Assembly (NCBI GenBank): GCA_001465935.1 | Contig: LNKV01000007.1 | Coordinates: 744,001-808,000, forward strand | DNA from: Clarireedia homoeocarpa | Lineage: Eukaryota > Ascomycota > Leotiomycetes > Helotiales > Rutstroemiaceae | Length of the DNA stretch: 64,000 nt | Direction of reading: 5' to 3' | In this document: positions 1 through 11,406 of the stretch, piece after piece | Layout: each line of letters opens with the position of its first letter | Position numbering within the stretch: position 1 is the stretch's first letter | Notes under the pieces: generated by a model | What the model was told of the DNA's origin: nothing | Seen by the model: the letters and a program-made list of their open reading frames with translations, nothing else | Database searches by the model: none | Made by a program: the position numbers and the translations under genes

Positions 1-373
1 CTTCACTTTGATAGCTTCACTTGGGGCAGCGGTACAGATGAATGCAAAGAATACTTCAAGTGCAGAATTCTCTTCTGTTAATTTGACTTGTCTTGATTTT
101 GCTTCTATTTTGTAGCCAGAAGTAAGCTGTCGTCGTGTCTAACCCTCATTACCAATTATTAAAAGACTAGCAAGTAAGCTATCATCGTTATCCATGCAGA
201 AGACGTTATGTGCAAGAAATGCTCAAAAAGTTCGCGACAAAAAGCATTCCATGACCGCTAAATTCAAACCCAAAGTTGTCCGTCCGAATGCAAAGTAAAC
301 ATTCAAAGATACCATAAGACATCTGGAGGTCGCCCTTTCCCACCCCTTTTATGTTTGGTGACCCTTGACCAGC
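1..373. other. Window edge, 3' side of DUF7707 gene
   Basis: No coding exon is supported here. Presumed 3' untranslated and intergenic DNA. Confidence 0.4.
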
Positions 374-1088
374 CTACATGACTAGAGCAAAGCCAGCAAA
401 GACACCTGCGAAGACTACAGCGAGACCATAAGATCGACCAAAGTCCAACGTCATTTGTGCTCCACTCTTAGGTGTAGAAGTCGATGCCGCCGATGAACCA
501 CCCAAGCCGGTATATGCGACGTTGTTTGTGCTGCTTGCACCAGCTGAGCCAGTGGCCGACTGAGTGGTACTGCTGCTGGTAGTGTTGATACGAGTTGGAT
601 TTTGAGCCCCGCAAGGGTGGTCATCTCTGCATGCAGCTTGGCAGGTAGAGTCACCATTGCAGGCCACAACGCACTGGTCATTGGCTTCGGTACAGATAAA
701 GTAGGGAAGTGTCTGGGAGTATTCGGAGGCATTAGGGGATAGTCCATTGCCGCAAATGCACTGGTAGTCGAGGGTTTCCTTATCACGTATTAGCTTCTTC
801 TCTCAGGAGTTTTAGCAAAAAGAGTACTCACAGGATCGCAAGTGTTAGCAGCGGTGGTGGCGGATGAGCCTGAAAGTTGTAGGCAGAGTAATGGGCAGGA
901 TGATTGTTGACTTTGGCACCATGATTCTATGAATTGATTATCGGTATATGCACAATGGCCACTCAAAAAAGGGGGGAGAACATACTACGAATAGACAAGT
1001 CAACACTATCGGGGTCAATGGATTGAGCACGAGTCAAGCTGAGCAAGGCGGTAGCTACGAGAGCTGGAGCGATCTTGAATGAATGCAT
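374..1088 (-). CDS. DUF7707-type Cys-rich GPI-anchored surface protein
   Basis: Spliced model complement(374..778, 832..926, 986..1088), 200 aa, with GT..AG introns. The ATG at 1088 begins a signal peptide of about 21 residues that ends near TRAQ. The mature part carries many cysteines in the order I associate with the fungal DUF7707 family: a WCQSQQ..C..LC block, a CICGNGLSPNASEYSQTLPYFIC block, then a CGAQNPTR motif. A Ser/Thr-rich linker follows, and a hydrophobic C-terminal tail (FAGVFAGFALVM) fits a GPI-anchor signal. It should be secreted and tethered to the membrane or wall. The biochemical role of the family is not known to me. The longest open frame covers only the last exon; two upstream exons are needed for the signal peptide. 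Confidence 0.85.
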
Positions 1089-2846
1089 TCTGATGAGTTT
1101 TTGGATTGATGAAGAGATCAAGTAAACGGATCGTATCTCGAAGACTGTGTGAAGAGTACAGGATCAGCAATGAATTTCGGGAAGACGAGATGAGGTGTCG
1201 CTCCAATTTAAAAAGTGGCGGGAGTATTTTCGTCTGTATGCTCGGAATGTAACTAGGAAGCAGTGTTTACTTACCTTGCAGAACGTAGAAAAAGGAGATG
1301 GGCAGATGAGAAGAACGAGAGAATTCTCCAATTACAAGCGACTTGATGCAAATAGCAAAAGCGAATGTCCTTGACGGCGATGCAGCGAAAGTATGAGAAG
1401 TAGGAGAACAGGAGAGAGGAGGGGAGGATGATGGGGATATGTTTTTTAAAGCTCAATCCACCATAGTCCCGTATGATTGAACTGTCTGTGAACCGCGACT
1501 CACATGGGGGCAAAGCGCCTCCTTCCCCCCATCTGTACATAAGTAGGTAGGTATCTACCGCAAGGAAGATGCAGCTAGTGAATAGCCCGGGTCATCGGGT
1601 TAAGCTTCTTTGAGCTAAGGTGCACACAATCCACCAATCACGGCAGCGAAGGCATCCAAATCCATGGACGCAGCATTCGAGACATCTTCACTAGTTCATA
1701 AGCATCGTGGTATCGACTGTATCGTAGATTCATAAAATTCCATCTTTAGTAGCGCTTTGCACGGAGGAGGTATGAATCCCCTCAATCCCACCCATTCACA
1801 TCCGCCGGTTATTCGTATCGTTCGCTGCAGACGGCTGTACGTGTTGGTGGGCTTGTTGGTATCAGGATACAACGGCATATCTACCTGGATAGTGCGATGC
1901 ACCTTTCTTCGTTTCGTTTCATTGCACAGTCATACAGTATGTACGAAGTACGAAGCACATTAACGAAGACATAAGGAAGACACCAGGAAGACACCAGGAA
2001 GACGTGATCCTACCCTTTGCATGGAGATCTTCATTCATGTGGTGAGAATGGGGTTGAGGATGGGGGTTGGGGTTGCAGAGAGTCGGGACGATGCTTAATC
2101 GGGCGCTTTTCCCCCCGACAATCCCGCTTCAGCCAAATTCCCCTTGCCACAATCTGCCTAGAGACCCTTTGACACTTTCGCTTTCGGCTTGTTTTCGCTC
2201 TCGGCGCCGTTCTCTCCTGGTTCACGGTCGTTTGTTGTCACCCCGGGCCCGCTCCACAAATAATGAGTCCTTGTTCCTCAAGTCAACCTCAAAGTGGAAT
2301 GATTTGTTTGGCAAATCAGATGTCTTGTGCTTGCAGAAACCCACGTCTTTCACCGGCATTTCTCTCTCATCCCCTCCCCAGCCTAAGGCTTTCTCCAAGG
2401 TTCTCCAAGGTTCTCCAACAGTCTCCAACAGTCTCCAACAGTCTCCAACAGTCTCCAACAGTCTCCAACAGTCTCCAAGGCCCGCCAAGAGACAGATACG
2501 AATTACAAAGTACAAAGTGCAAGCATGGCAATGTTGAGGATGGGCGTCTGCTTGCATTATCAAAAGAGCGAGCTGCGTACTTTCACAGCCAGTCGCACAA
2601 TGCCAGGTTGCTCTGTACAGCGACATACGAAGTAACAAAGCGCAAAGCACAAAGCGGCGATAAACTTTTAAGACTTGGGGAAAGCTGCAGGGATATTTTT
2701 GCTATCATCTACCAACCCTGTACTTAGTAAATTTAAACCTCAACCACTGTCCTCAATTGACATCTCACCCCATTGATCATCTTCTAATCCAGACGTCACC
2801 CAACCACACATTCCTTCCCATTGAGTGGCACAACCATTGCAAATGG
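1089..2846. other. Gene-free stretch between divergent genes, with short repeats
   Basis: This is the shared upstream region of the DUF7707 gene (-) and the PX-domain gene (+). It contains short direct repeats around 1978-2003 (an 'accaggaagac' unit repeated) and a 10-bp tandem array at 2391-2480. Open frames on both strands cross these repeats but look like low-complexity shadows. I see no conserved protein or RNA gene. Confidence 0.5.
2391..2480. repeat. 10-bp tandem repeat, nine units
   Basis: Nine head-to-tail copies of a 10-bp unit. The first two read ttctccaagg and ttctccaaca, the middle ones gtctccaaca, and the last gtctccaagg. The array lies 370 bases upstream of the PX-domain gene ATG. 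Units at the two edges are slightly diverged and the central ones identical, as expected for slippage. Confidence 0.95.
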
Positions 2847-3585
2847 ATGGAGTCTGCCACGGACCGCCAGCATAACAATGGCAGTATGACGGGCAAGGTG
2901 GAGGTGGTTGGCTCAAACAAACATCGCATCATCTCACCAAACCTACATCCAGTCGACCATGCGAATGACTCTCCATCGACCTCGCCGACAACTTCACCGC
3001 CATACTGGCATCAGCCACATCAACGATCAGTCTCCAATATGTCCATCGAGTCCGTTGCGCACACCGGAATCACCTTGCAAGATAATACGGACGGGGATGA
3101 CTCGAAGAACGAGGCCTGCTGGGCAAAGAGTGTATATATTGAGGACCATGTTGTAGTAAATGGCAGCAAAACAAACATAGGCGCATTTGTTGTTTGGAAT
3201 ATCACGGTTGAGACTTTGCATGTGCGTACCAACAGCTTTCCGTTTGGACGTGCATGAGGCGGATACTGACAGTCTCTCAGGGTGGCACGATGCGGATCCG
3301 AAAACGATATTCCGAATTTGATGACTTACGACTTAACTTAATACGAACATTCCCCAATTCTTCGGTCACGATACCACCATTGCCGCCCAAGAGCGTCATC
3401 TCAAAGTTCCGCCCGAGATTTTTGGAAAACAGACGATCTGGTCTACAATACTTTTTGAAGTAAGCGTTGGTCCTTGTTGGTTTTGTGCAACTACCTTTAC
3501 TAACTTAAGGGTCTATTTTAGCTGCATATTGCTTAATCCAGAATTCTCAGGATCCCCGGTACTCAAAGAGTTCTTGTTCTCGTAG
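2847..3585 (+). CDS. YPT35: Ypt35-like PX-domain protein
   Basis: Spliced model join(2847..3221, 3281..3459, 3522..3585), 205 aa. The first 100 or so residues are Ser/Pro/Thr-rich and look disordered. A PX domain fills the C-terminal half: it begins at WAKSVYIEDHVVVN, has the phosphoinositide-binding RKRYSEFDDL block, then a proline-rich PPLPPKS loop and LENRRSGLQYFLN, and ends at a short helix LKEFLFS. This length and order match the fungal Ypt35 family, whose yeast member binds endosomal PI3P and recruits Vps13. The open frame extends upstream to a TTG at 2757, but the first in-frame ATG is 2847. The phosphoinositide and Vps13 roles are inferred from the family. Confidence 0.85.
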
Positions 3586-4127
3586 ATGTTACGAATTTAC
3601 ATAGTGTTTGTTGTGGGAGATGTTTCTTTGTCTGTTTGACTACCGAAATCCTCGGGATGCCTGGATATTATATGGAGAAAGTGTATAATGAGCCCATTTG
3701 GATACTTCAGTGCAATTTCGAGCTTGATCACAGAGTAGTAAACATCGGGCGGCATCAACTGGATGTTGAGTTCACATATATGTAAGATGATGTGAGATCT
3801 TGTAGAGTGATTGCACGGCTATGGAGACATGAAGGATCACAAAGAATCCTATTATATATTCGAACGCAAGATGGTAATAAGTCCAAACCCGCTGCATTCT
3901 AATTTCCATCACAAATATTTATATTTATATCTTCGACCCACATGTTATCTAACTACGTTTGTAGTTATCACTTCCCCACATTCGCTGCATTCGGGCTGCA
4001 GTCACGTCATCCTGGGTGAGGCTCGTATCTGAAACAAAGCACAACCGTTCTTAGAACGTTTGAATATTTCCACATCATTGACGTCTACGTCCATTACATC
4101 GTCCCGAATCCTTCCAATTTCTCAGAA
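3586..4127. other. Intergenic between two plus-strand genes
   Basis: It holds the 3' end of the PX gene transcript and the promoter of the DsbA-like gene. The sequence is AT-rich around 3900-3960. I see no gene. Confidence 0.5.
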
Positions 4128-5067
4128 ATGGCTCTAGCACCCAAGTTCGCCGGGCAGAAGTTCGCTGCAACCAATGCTCCTACTCTACATACACTCGAAT
4201 TGTATCTCGACTATGTCTGCCCTGTACGTTGATGAATGCTCGTCTCTGAACCCTTTACTGGGGCTTCTGCTTGTCTACAATACTGCCCCGTGTCTAACAT
4301 GCCATGTATCAATACATATAGTTCTCCGCCAAGATGTTCAACACGGTTCACGGCTCAGTTATACCCTTGATTAAGCGCAAGTATGCAGATAAAGTCCAGA
4401 TTCTCTTCCGGCAACAGGTTCAGCCGTGGCATCCGAGCTCGACGCTCGTGCATGAAGCGGGTGTTGCGGTGCTTAAATGTGAGTTGGGGTGGACTGCCGT
4501 TGCTGGGAACAGCGGTTTGCAGTGATGGCTCTGCTTTGCCAACCTGCTATATATATTCTAGCTCTTCCAAAGGCTCATCAAGGCTGACCTCCTAACCCAG
4601 TACAACCTAGCAGATTCTTCGACTTCAGCGCAGCCCTTTTCGCCGAAGCGAAATCCTTCTATGATGTCAACGTTGTGAATGAGACTCGAAATAAGACCTA
4701 CGAACGTCTTGCGCAGATAGGTGGAAAAGTAGGGGTTGATGAGAAGCAAATGATGGATTTGCTGAGAATTAGTGATAAGCCAGCAGAGGATGGAGGTTTA
4801 AATAATGGCAATGGAGTCACGAATGATCTGAAGGTGTTAATCAAGATGAATAGATTGGTTGGGATACACGTTACGCCAACCGTTGTTTTTGACGGTGTGG
4901 TTGAGAACTCGATTAGTTCAAGCTTTTCGGGAGAGCAGTGGGAGGAGGTGAGTTTATGCTTATTTTCCTTTGTTGGTTTATTTCCCATGGGTTGTGAGGT
5001 ATGGAGACGTTATTGGTAGGCGTGGAGCTGACGGAACCAACAGTGGCTGGAGAAAAACGTTGTATGA
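4128..5067 (+). CDS. DsbA-like thioredoxin-fold protein
   Basis: Spliced model join(4128..4223, 4322..4478, 4601..4947, 5044..5067), 207 aa. An N-terminal beta strand LELYLDYVCP leads into the active-site position (Cys31, reading C-P-F-S, so only one cysteine of the usual pair). Next are a helical insert with FFDFSAALFAEAKSFYDVNVVNETR and the cis-proline loop of a DsbA/Kappa-class GST fold (VTPTVVFDG). The third exon only stays in frame with the acceptor at 4600, which gives LKLQPSRFFDF. Relatives are annotated as DSBA-like thioredoxin or 2-hydroxychromene-2-carboxylate isomerase-like proteins. With no second cysteine, disulfide exchange is doubtful; a glutathione-dependent role or one in oxidative stress is possible. 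Confidence 0.8.
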
Positions 5068-7599
5068 TTTACATGCTCCCACGGATAACACCGGTGTCGT
5101 CGCTATGAAATTGCGGGGTAGATTTCTTACTTTGTTGGTTTCAAGATGTTGATTGCTAGTGCCTAAACCTCAATTGAAACTTCCCCCTAACAATTCCTTT
5201 ACGAGGCCCATGTACTTATCGCTTGTGCTCCCCTATACACGTTCGTGTCTCAAGTATCGTTCTCTAGCCAATTCAATCGTCAGATAGGTCCTTCCAACAG
5301 CGAAAGTTGGCGCGCCGCGCGTTAAGAGTGTTGGGTTTGGCTGGTCATCATGCGCCACCAGTGACCAACGAGTAGGCTACCAAGAGGTCCTTATACGCGC
5401 GGAGTATCCATCTTAATACTGTCGAAGGCCTCATTCGCACCTTGCGCTATTAGTAGCCTGAGTTGGAGAAGAAAGACCGAATCTTATGGCCATGGCGACA
5501 CATAGTGATGCTGTGTGAGAAGCGGAGCGGCATGGTAGTGTTGGCATGTAAGCACCAATGTGACGAAATGACTTCATATAGCATCAAAGGGCTTTAATGC
5601 CATTCGGCAGTGCTTGAGATCTTGCTCTGTGATGCTGTAATTAGGTATTGCTTATCTTCCGTGTAATAGAAATACACCCCGAAAAAGAGTTCTTACCTGT
5701 AAGCTGTGCATATATATATACACGCGCTTGAAATCCATTACACGAGCGTCTGTTCTCATATGATCTCATGTCTGCTTAGAAAATCGTGAAAGGCAGAAAT
5801 AACAATCAGCAGAAGGACCGAGTAACAAGGTAATTTTACTGTATACCTTGTGTCATCTCACAGAATGCACAGAGCACTTTATATCAAACCTGGGCACATT
5901 CGTCCATCCTTACCCGCATGCACGCCACAGTTTCTCGTTCACCTCATCATCGATTTACCCCTGATTATGGCGCATCGAACCAAACTGCTTTCGTTTAGTT
6001 TTATGCGAAGCGTGCAAGCTGCAGGGAAAAGGAAATGTGCGGCGTAGGCTCGCGTGGCTCGGGAGGTAGATTTGTAGATTTGTGAAGAAGTGGGGGATTC
6101 GGAGATGCTGTATTTTAGATGATTAATAGGAGGATACGGAAGCACGGTCAGATGAGATGGGATAGAATGGGATGGGACAATGAGATGAGACAATGAGATG
6201 GGAGATATTCGGGGAAAATGTGGTTGGACGTTTTGAAGGTGGGATGAGAGGGGACGAGAAGGGGATGAATACCAAGACAGAGACGAGCTTCACAATGAGT
6301 ATTCGTGGGGTTTGGAGTTGGTATATGCACCATTTGAGGAATTGGACATGTCTCGCGTTGCTCACTCTATTGGGGCTTGCGAAGTAATAGAAGTATACGA
6401 AGTCATACAAGTAATAGAAGTAATACCGTAGAAGTAATACAAGTAATAGAACTAGAAATTCTTCATTGTGGCTTTGATTGGCTGACAAGGGTTGAGTATT
6501 CGCGTAACCTTAGAATTGCAAGCACTTTTGGAATTTCCTTCTTCTGACGTTCATTGCTGAAACCTTTTATTAGAAACATCCGCCACCTTTGTCCAACCAC
6601 ACTCGCCCATTGCGAATTTCGACACGGACGGGATGGCATCCACAACATGTCGACAAGCATCCCAATCCCTCAAGTTTCGCGTGGATCATCATCAGCATGT
6701 CCTTGATGCTTCTGGGAAGTAATCGACCGAGTGTGCTGAGTCGAAGGAGGGAATGGGAGGGGACCAGGGAGGAAGAACTCGCCGTGGAGCGCGTCGAGTG
6801 GTTTGCGTCCCGCTGCGTGCCTAGATACTAATGGGGCAACAGATTTGACAGCTTGAAAGCCGTTTGCGAGACACAGATTCGTTCTAAGCACAGACAGGAT
6901 AGAGCTCAGCGAGTCGGTGAGGCCAGCTTATGGCACTGGCCAGTTCCTCACGGTACCTTACTTTCCTACTGCCTGGACTTTTGGAAGGATTTCAACCACG
7001 ATCCAGGCCGTGCGATCAGAAGAATAGAAGCATTCTAGCCGCCAAGAATCACTCTCTTTTTCTTTCATTCGTTGAATTATATAGGCTTATGGCCCTTTCA
7101 TCGCCCCAGTCGGCCGGTGCAAAGAAGTGAGACGTTCGAAGCAAACTACAGCCTACCATTCATTTTGCTCGTCGCACAGAGAGGCAGTCTTTCTTTTCGT
7201 TCAGGTTGGGATGCTTATTAGCTGGACCCATAATTCCTTCACGTACACTATATGCACCACTCACTCCCCTAACCTTTCTTCTGAGCTGTCTCCGTCGCTT
7301 CGCGCACTTATTCATTCTTTCAATCTTTCATTCATTTGTTCCGCTCACGTACGGAGTATTAGCTAGCAGGCTGAACGTTATTCCGCTCGAGTCGTCTCGC
7401 TATACAGTGAAGTGTATCAGCCTCTCGTCCAAGAACGGGTTTCTCGGAGTAACGACGATCTTTCTCTGCAACAAGGTGCTTTTTACTGTGCCTCACATTG
7501 TGCGGCATCTTCATTTCCTCCGGATATTTTCCTTTTTTCTCCCACACAATCCTTTTTTCCATCCTCCCCTAAGTCGAACGAAAGATACCAACAGCAGCA
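5068..7599. other. 2.5-kb gene-free stretch upstream of the Mid2-like gene
   Basis: No convincing coding exon was found. It contains degenerate repeats of gatgagatgggat type at about 6150-6210 and of agaagtaatacaagtaatag type at about 6385-6450. From about 7150 to the ATG at 7600 the plus strand is pyrimidine-rich, as in many fungal 5' leaders. A tacggagtat motif lies at 7348. Confidence 0.5.
6385..6450. repeat. Degenerate short tandem repeat
   Basis: Repeated units of the form agaagtaata with variants (aagtatacgaagtcatacaag, aagtaataccgtagaag). It is low-complexity and non-coding by context. Confidence 0.7.
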
Positions 7600-8768
7600 A
7601 TGCCTTCGCGATCGTCGCCGCGAAAACAACTCTTATTGTTCTTCTCCTTTTCATTGCTTGGTTATGTAGCAGCAGTGGACACTCCAACACTATGTTATGT
7701 CATCAATGGACAGCATAATGGAAACGCAGGATACAGATGCGATAACTCGACAAGTGGCCATAGTACTTGTTGTGCAGCCGGAGCAACATGTTATACAAAC
7801 GGGCTGTGTGTACAGATGAATGGACAGGTACAAGATTTCTTGAGGGTTGGATGTACGGATCCTACATGGGAAGATCCAGCTTGTTTAGACCAATGTACAA
7901 GTTGTATGTCTTCGAAAACGCACTCGGTTTTTCTATGAGGTTGCTAACAATGTTGATCAGATGCTAGAAGTTCAACAGCAGGCATAAGATACTGCAACGG
8001 AAGTCTTACTGACACCACTAGATAGTATGTTATTCATAAAACAATCCTGCTTGGGATGAAGCCACTGACAAGCACAGTTGCTGTGATGATGGAAGCCATG
8101 GTGTGGGAAGTTTTGCCTGTTGCGCCGACGAGACGGATATCTTTCAAATTAAACCCGCCGCCAAATATCTGGCCCAAGTTCCTCTTGACTATACATCAAC
8201 TACTTCTAGCACAACATCCTCCTCCAGCACAAAATCACTCAAAACGTCCACGACTTCCACGACAGCCAGTACCACATCGTCCTCAACAATTCTTTCTATC
8301 ATTACATCTGGGGGCTCCACCATCACCTCTGCACTCAGCACCACAATCGCGACAGTCCCCGCCGCCGTCAGCTCAAGTGCCCCTCTTCCTTCGCCTAGTA
8401 CAACCAATAACTCACACGCCGTCGCGATCGGCGTCGGAGCCGGCGTAGGCTGCGGTATCGTTGCTCTCGCGCTTCTAGGCTTTCTCTTCTACAAATACAA
8501 GTCCAAGAAAAGGCAACAACAAACGACAGGGTTCAAGAATGCCGAAGGAGGGTACTCTCCTCCAGTAGGCACCTATTATGACAATTCGCCAACAGCCGGA
8601 GCGAACCCAGAGCTTTCGGCGATTGAACATAAAGGTGGCTACTATGCTGCTGGTCAAACGCCGATGGGTCCAAGTCCAATAGAGAAGTTTGGCGTGCAGA
8701 GGCCGCAGGAATTGAGTGGGGAGAATCACGTTTTCGAGATGCCGGGCGATCACCAGAGAATGGTGTGA
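7600..8768 (+). CDS. Mid2-like cell-wall stress sensor or related single-pass protein
   Basis: Spliced model join(7600..7903, 7961..8024, 8078..8768), 352 aa. Order: basic N-terminus plus a hydrophobic signal segment (LLLFFSFSLLGYVAAV); a Cys-rich ectodomain of roughly 120 residues; a long Ser/Thr stretch likely to be O-mannosylated; one transmembrane helix (VAIGVGAGVGCGIVALALLGFLFY); a stop-transfer cluster KYKSKKRQQQ; and a cytoplasmic tail of about 90 residues rich in Gly, Tyr and Pro. This is the usual layout of Mid2/Wsc-like sensors and of the many fungal 'mid2 domain' proteins. The ectodomain does not show a clear WSC domain. Function as a wall or surface sensor is inferred from architecture only. 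Confidence 0.8.
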
Positions 8769-11004
8769 GTGAGGGAGTGGAGCTTTGGGGGGGTGGAGAT
8801 GAATGGAAAGGATGGAGCTTTATTATGTGTGATTTATGGTGGATTGGTTAATGGTATGGATCGGCCAAATCACCTATGGCAAACATATCACTGGTCGAGC
8901 TCTGTTTGACTCGTTGTCAGCGTCAACGGCATCAAAGCTTTATGGCCCTCGGTGGAGGTCACGATGAATGAACAGATCGGCCTTGAGCTATGCGCGTTAT
9001 GGCGGTGGTGAAAATTTACACTGGACGTCTTCATGGCGACACACATCTTGCAGGTGACAAGCATATCACTATGCCGGCTTTCTACCGATTGGAAAAAAGA
9101 AAAGCAGGCATGGATGTACGCATCCACAAGACAAATAGGAATTTCTTGCGTTGTATACCCTGGGGAAAATGGATGGATGAATGGAATGTTTATAAGGAAC
9201 TTATTTTATGATTTTTATTTTTTCAATAGGGATAGGAATTCTAGTTTATATTGTTGTATACCTTCAATAGAAAGGAGCGGAGCGGAGAGAAGGAAAAAGA
9301 GGAGAGGGAGTGGAAGTAGTTGTATATATGCGTTTGTATGTTCGTACGTCTATATATAATCGCACCTTGAGAAGGGAGATAAAAATGATGTCTCTTATTG
9401 GAGGATGGATGGGGTTAAATGGATTTATGGAGTGTACGAGATTTAGGAAGGGGGAGAGAAGAGAGACAAGGGTTAACCCTTTAATATTTATTTTATTATT
9501 CTTGGCGACTTTTGATACTTCTGAGTGTACTGTGCTGATATGGCCCTATTTCGGAAAGCCTTGGGCGATGATGGAAGAGAGAATCAGGCTTGCAAAATGG
9601 GAATGAAGCCGGGGGGTAAGTAGGTGGCATGATTTGAGTTTCATGTCTACTTAGGTATGTAGTTGTTGAGGGAGTGGGTCGGTGGTTGGTTCTTTGAGAT
9701 GAGTTGGCTGGTTTGAGATTCGGAGGGGATAGGTTGATGGGGGTGAAAAAAACGTTCTAGAATAAGTTGGATTAGAGGCGGAATGGTAAGGTAGGGTAGC
9801 GTGTGAGGAGCGGGAACCGAAACGCGATCGCGCGTGTGCACGGGGAATGCGGCGGGAGCCTGCCTGATTGGAGTTGCTGGTTAATGGTTGGTGGTTGGTG
9901 GTTGGTGGCGGAATGGAATCTGTGGGTTGAGGGAAGAGGTCTGAAGGAGAAGTTAAGCGAGGAAAGGAGAGAGGCCGGGGGGGTTGAGCGCTTGGGATTG
10001 CTTGGGCTTGCTTGGGTTGGGGTGCGTATGGGATGAGATGCTGCATAGAGAAGAGGTGAAAGAGGAGGATGTGGGAGGGAAAACCGGTGCATTTTTTATG
10101 TCGGTTGGAAAGAAGCGTGAGTGAGTGAAAGTATAGATATTGATACCGAGTTAGATAGTGAAAACCAGAGTGCTAGTGGATATAGAGTAGATAGACGTAG
10201 AATGCTGGGCTAGATCGGGCTGGGATCGGCTTTCTAGGCTTTTAGGTATAGAGGTGTTTGGGTTGGGATATACAGGAAGAGAAATAGATGGATGGTGGAG
10301 TTTGTTAGTTATGAGACAGAGTGCAGGCGGTCGTGTTGCGGGCCGCTTGGGGAAAGGGGGTTGGGAACACGTGTGTTGTGGTTCGATGATTGACGAGGGA
10401 GGGTGATGTTGAGGATAGGGAGTAAATAAAGAGAGGGGACGTATATTATATGAGAGAGAAATCATCATGGACTGAGTGGAGGGGATGAAATACTAGACCA
10501 GGTGGAAGATAGCGACTTCAGAACGGTAACTTATGACTTTCAATTGCTTGGTGAATGAAAGGAGCGAGCAACGATTGAATTCATTGAGTAGAGAGGTAAT
10601 CTTCCTACATAAAGTGCAAGTCATTTAGGATGGTGGTTCTAGATACTAGCTTTGCGAAATGCGCACTCTTAATATGCTTCATATGAGTGTTCGGCCGCTG
10701 ATCTCACAAGGATCGCATATGTGACGCTCGTAGTCATTTCACAAGAATTGAGGCACGTAAATCTCACAGCAAGTATCCTTCACAACAATGAACATCGAAA
10801 ACAAGGAAAATTATTATAGATAAATCTACGATCATATTGTTACTTTTACTGTCGGGACAGTATCTTTGGGAGGCAGGGCCTCAAAACCACGCATTTTAGA
10901 AGGGAGGTACTAGCTCATAGAGACTTGAATCTCAGTGCCATGCCGGGCAAGATTTCCCATGGTATGTCTCACCTGCAGCAGCAGCCCTCGGCTTAAATCC
11001 AGTG
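8769..11004. other. 2.2-kb gene-free stretch with strong strand bias
   Basis: From about 9640 to 10480 the plus strand is purine-rich with many G runs, and the minus strand correspondingly C/T-rich. Overlapping open frames here encode only Pro/Ser/Thr-rich or Gly/Trp/Val-rich low-complexity peptides, so I do not call genes. The tract resembles a long leader or promoter, but no gene on the minus strand starts at its left end. 9200-9500 is AT-rich. Confidence 0.45.
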
Positions 11005-11406
11005 CTAATTTTCAGCCGGTGATTGTCCAGCTTCAGCTAGCAATTGTTCAAACCGCTCGCTCGCCCTCTCAACTCGTTCCTTCGTCTCCCTCTGAGCTCT
11101 ATCGTCCCTCTTTCTAGCCTCCTTCTCATACTCCGGCTTCACCTGGTCATTCTGATCACGGCAGATATTGCAGCCCTGACGAACGCAGTTTAGTTGAGGA
11201 GGCTCCCATCGCTGGAGTATCGCTTCCGTTGCAGGAAATGTGGTGATGTTCTGACAGTCTTCACACCAGGTGGTATATATCCATTCGGGTTCTTGGTGTT
11301 CTTTTCTTCTTATACATTCGCAGAAGTAGCAGTAGTAGATTCTGCGTTTGCAGCCGTTTGGGCAAACGTGCAGAGGGTTGATGGATTGGGCGTTGCTGGT
11401 GTTCAT
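11005..11406 (-). CDS. Small Cys-rich protein with charged helical tail, unknown
   Basis: A single open frame of 133 aa from the ATG at 11406; the frame extends a few codons further only from a non-ATG codon. The first 82 residues carry ten cysteines, mostly in pairs (C15/C19, C26/C29/C31, C48/C51, C74/C79/C82), consistent with zinc-binding knuckles. Residues 88-125 are Lys/Arg/Glu-rich and should form a helix or coiled coil. There is no signal peptide, so it is probably intracellular. I do not recognise the family. The cysteine spacing argues for a real protein; an additional upstream exon cannot be excluded. Confidence 0.5.
   Translation of the reverse strand: MNTSNAQSINPLHVCPNGCKRRIYYCYFCECIRRKEHQEPEWIYTTWCEDCQNITTFPATEAILQRWEPPQLNCVRQGCNICRDQNDQVKPEYEKEARKRDDRAQRETKERVERASERFEQLLAEAGQSPAEN

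Noticed and set aside
2391..2480. CRISPR-like array
   Set aside because: Units are contiguous with no spacers and the DNA is fungal nuclear.
2067..2727. Open frames with QSPTVSNSL-type or WRLLETVGD-type repeats
   Set aside because: They are translations of the 10-bp tandem array on both strands, with no family features.
2757..2846. Upstream extension of the PX-domain protein
   Set aside because: It begins with TTG; ATG at 2847 gives a sensible protein.
9651..10092. Overlapping Pro/Ser/Thr-rich minus-strand frames
   Set aside because: Three frames are open at once in compositionally biased DNA; none has a motif.
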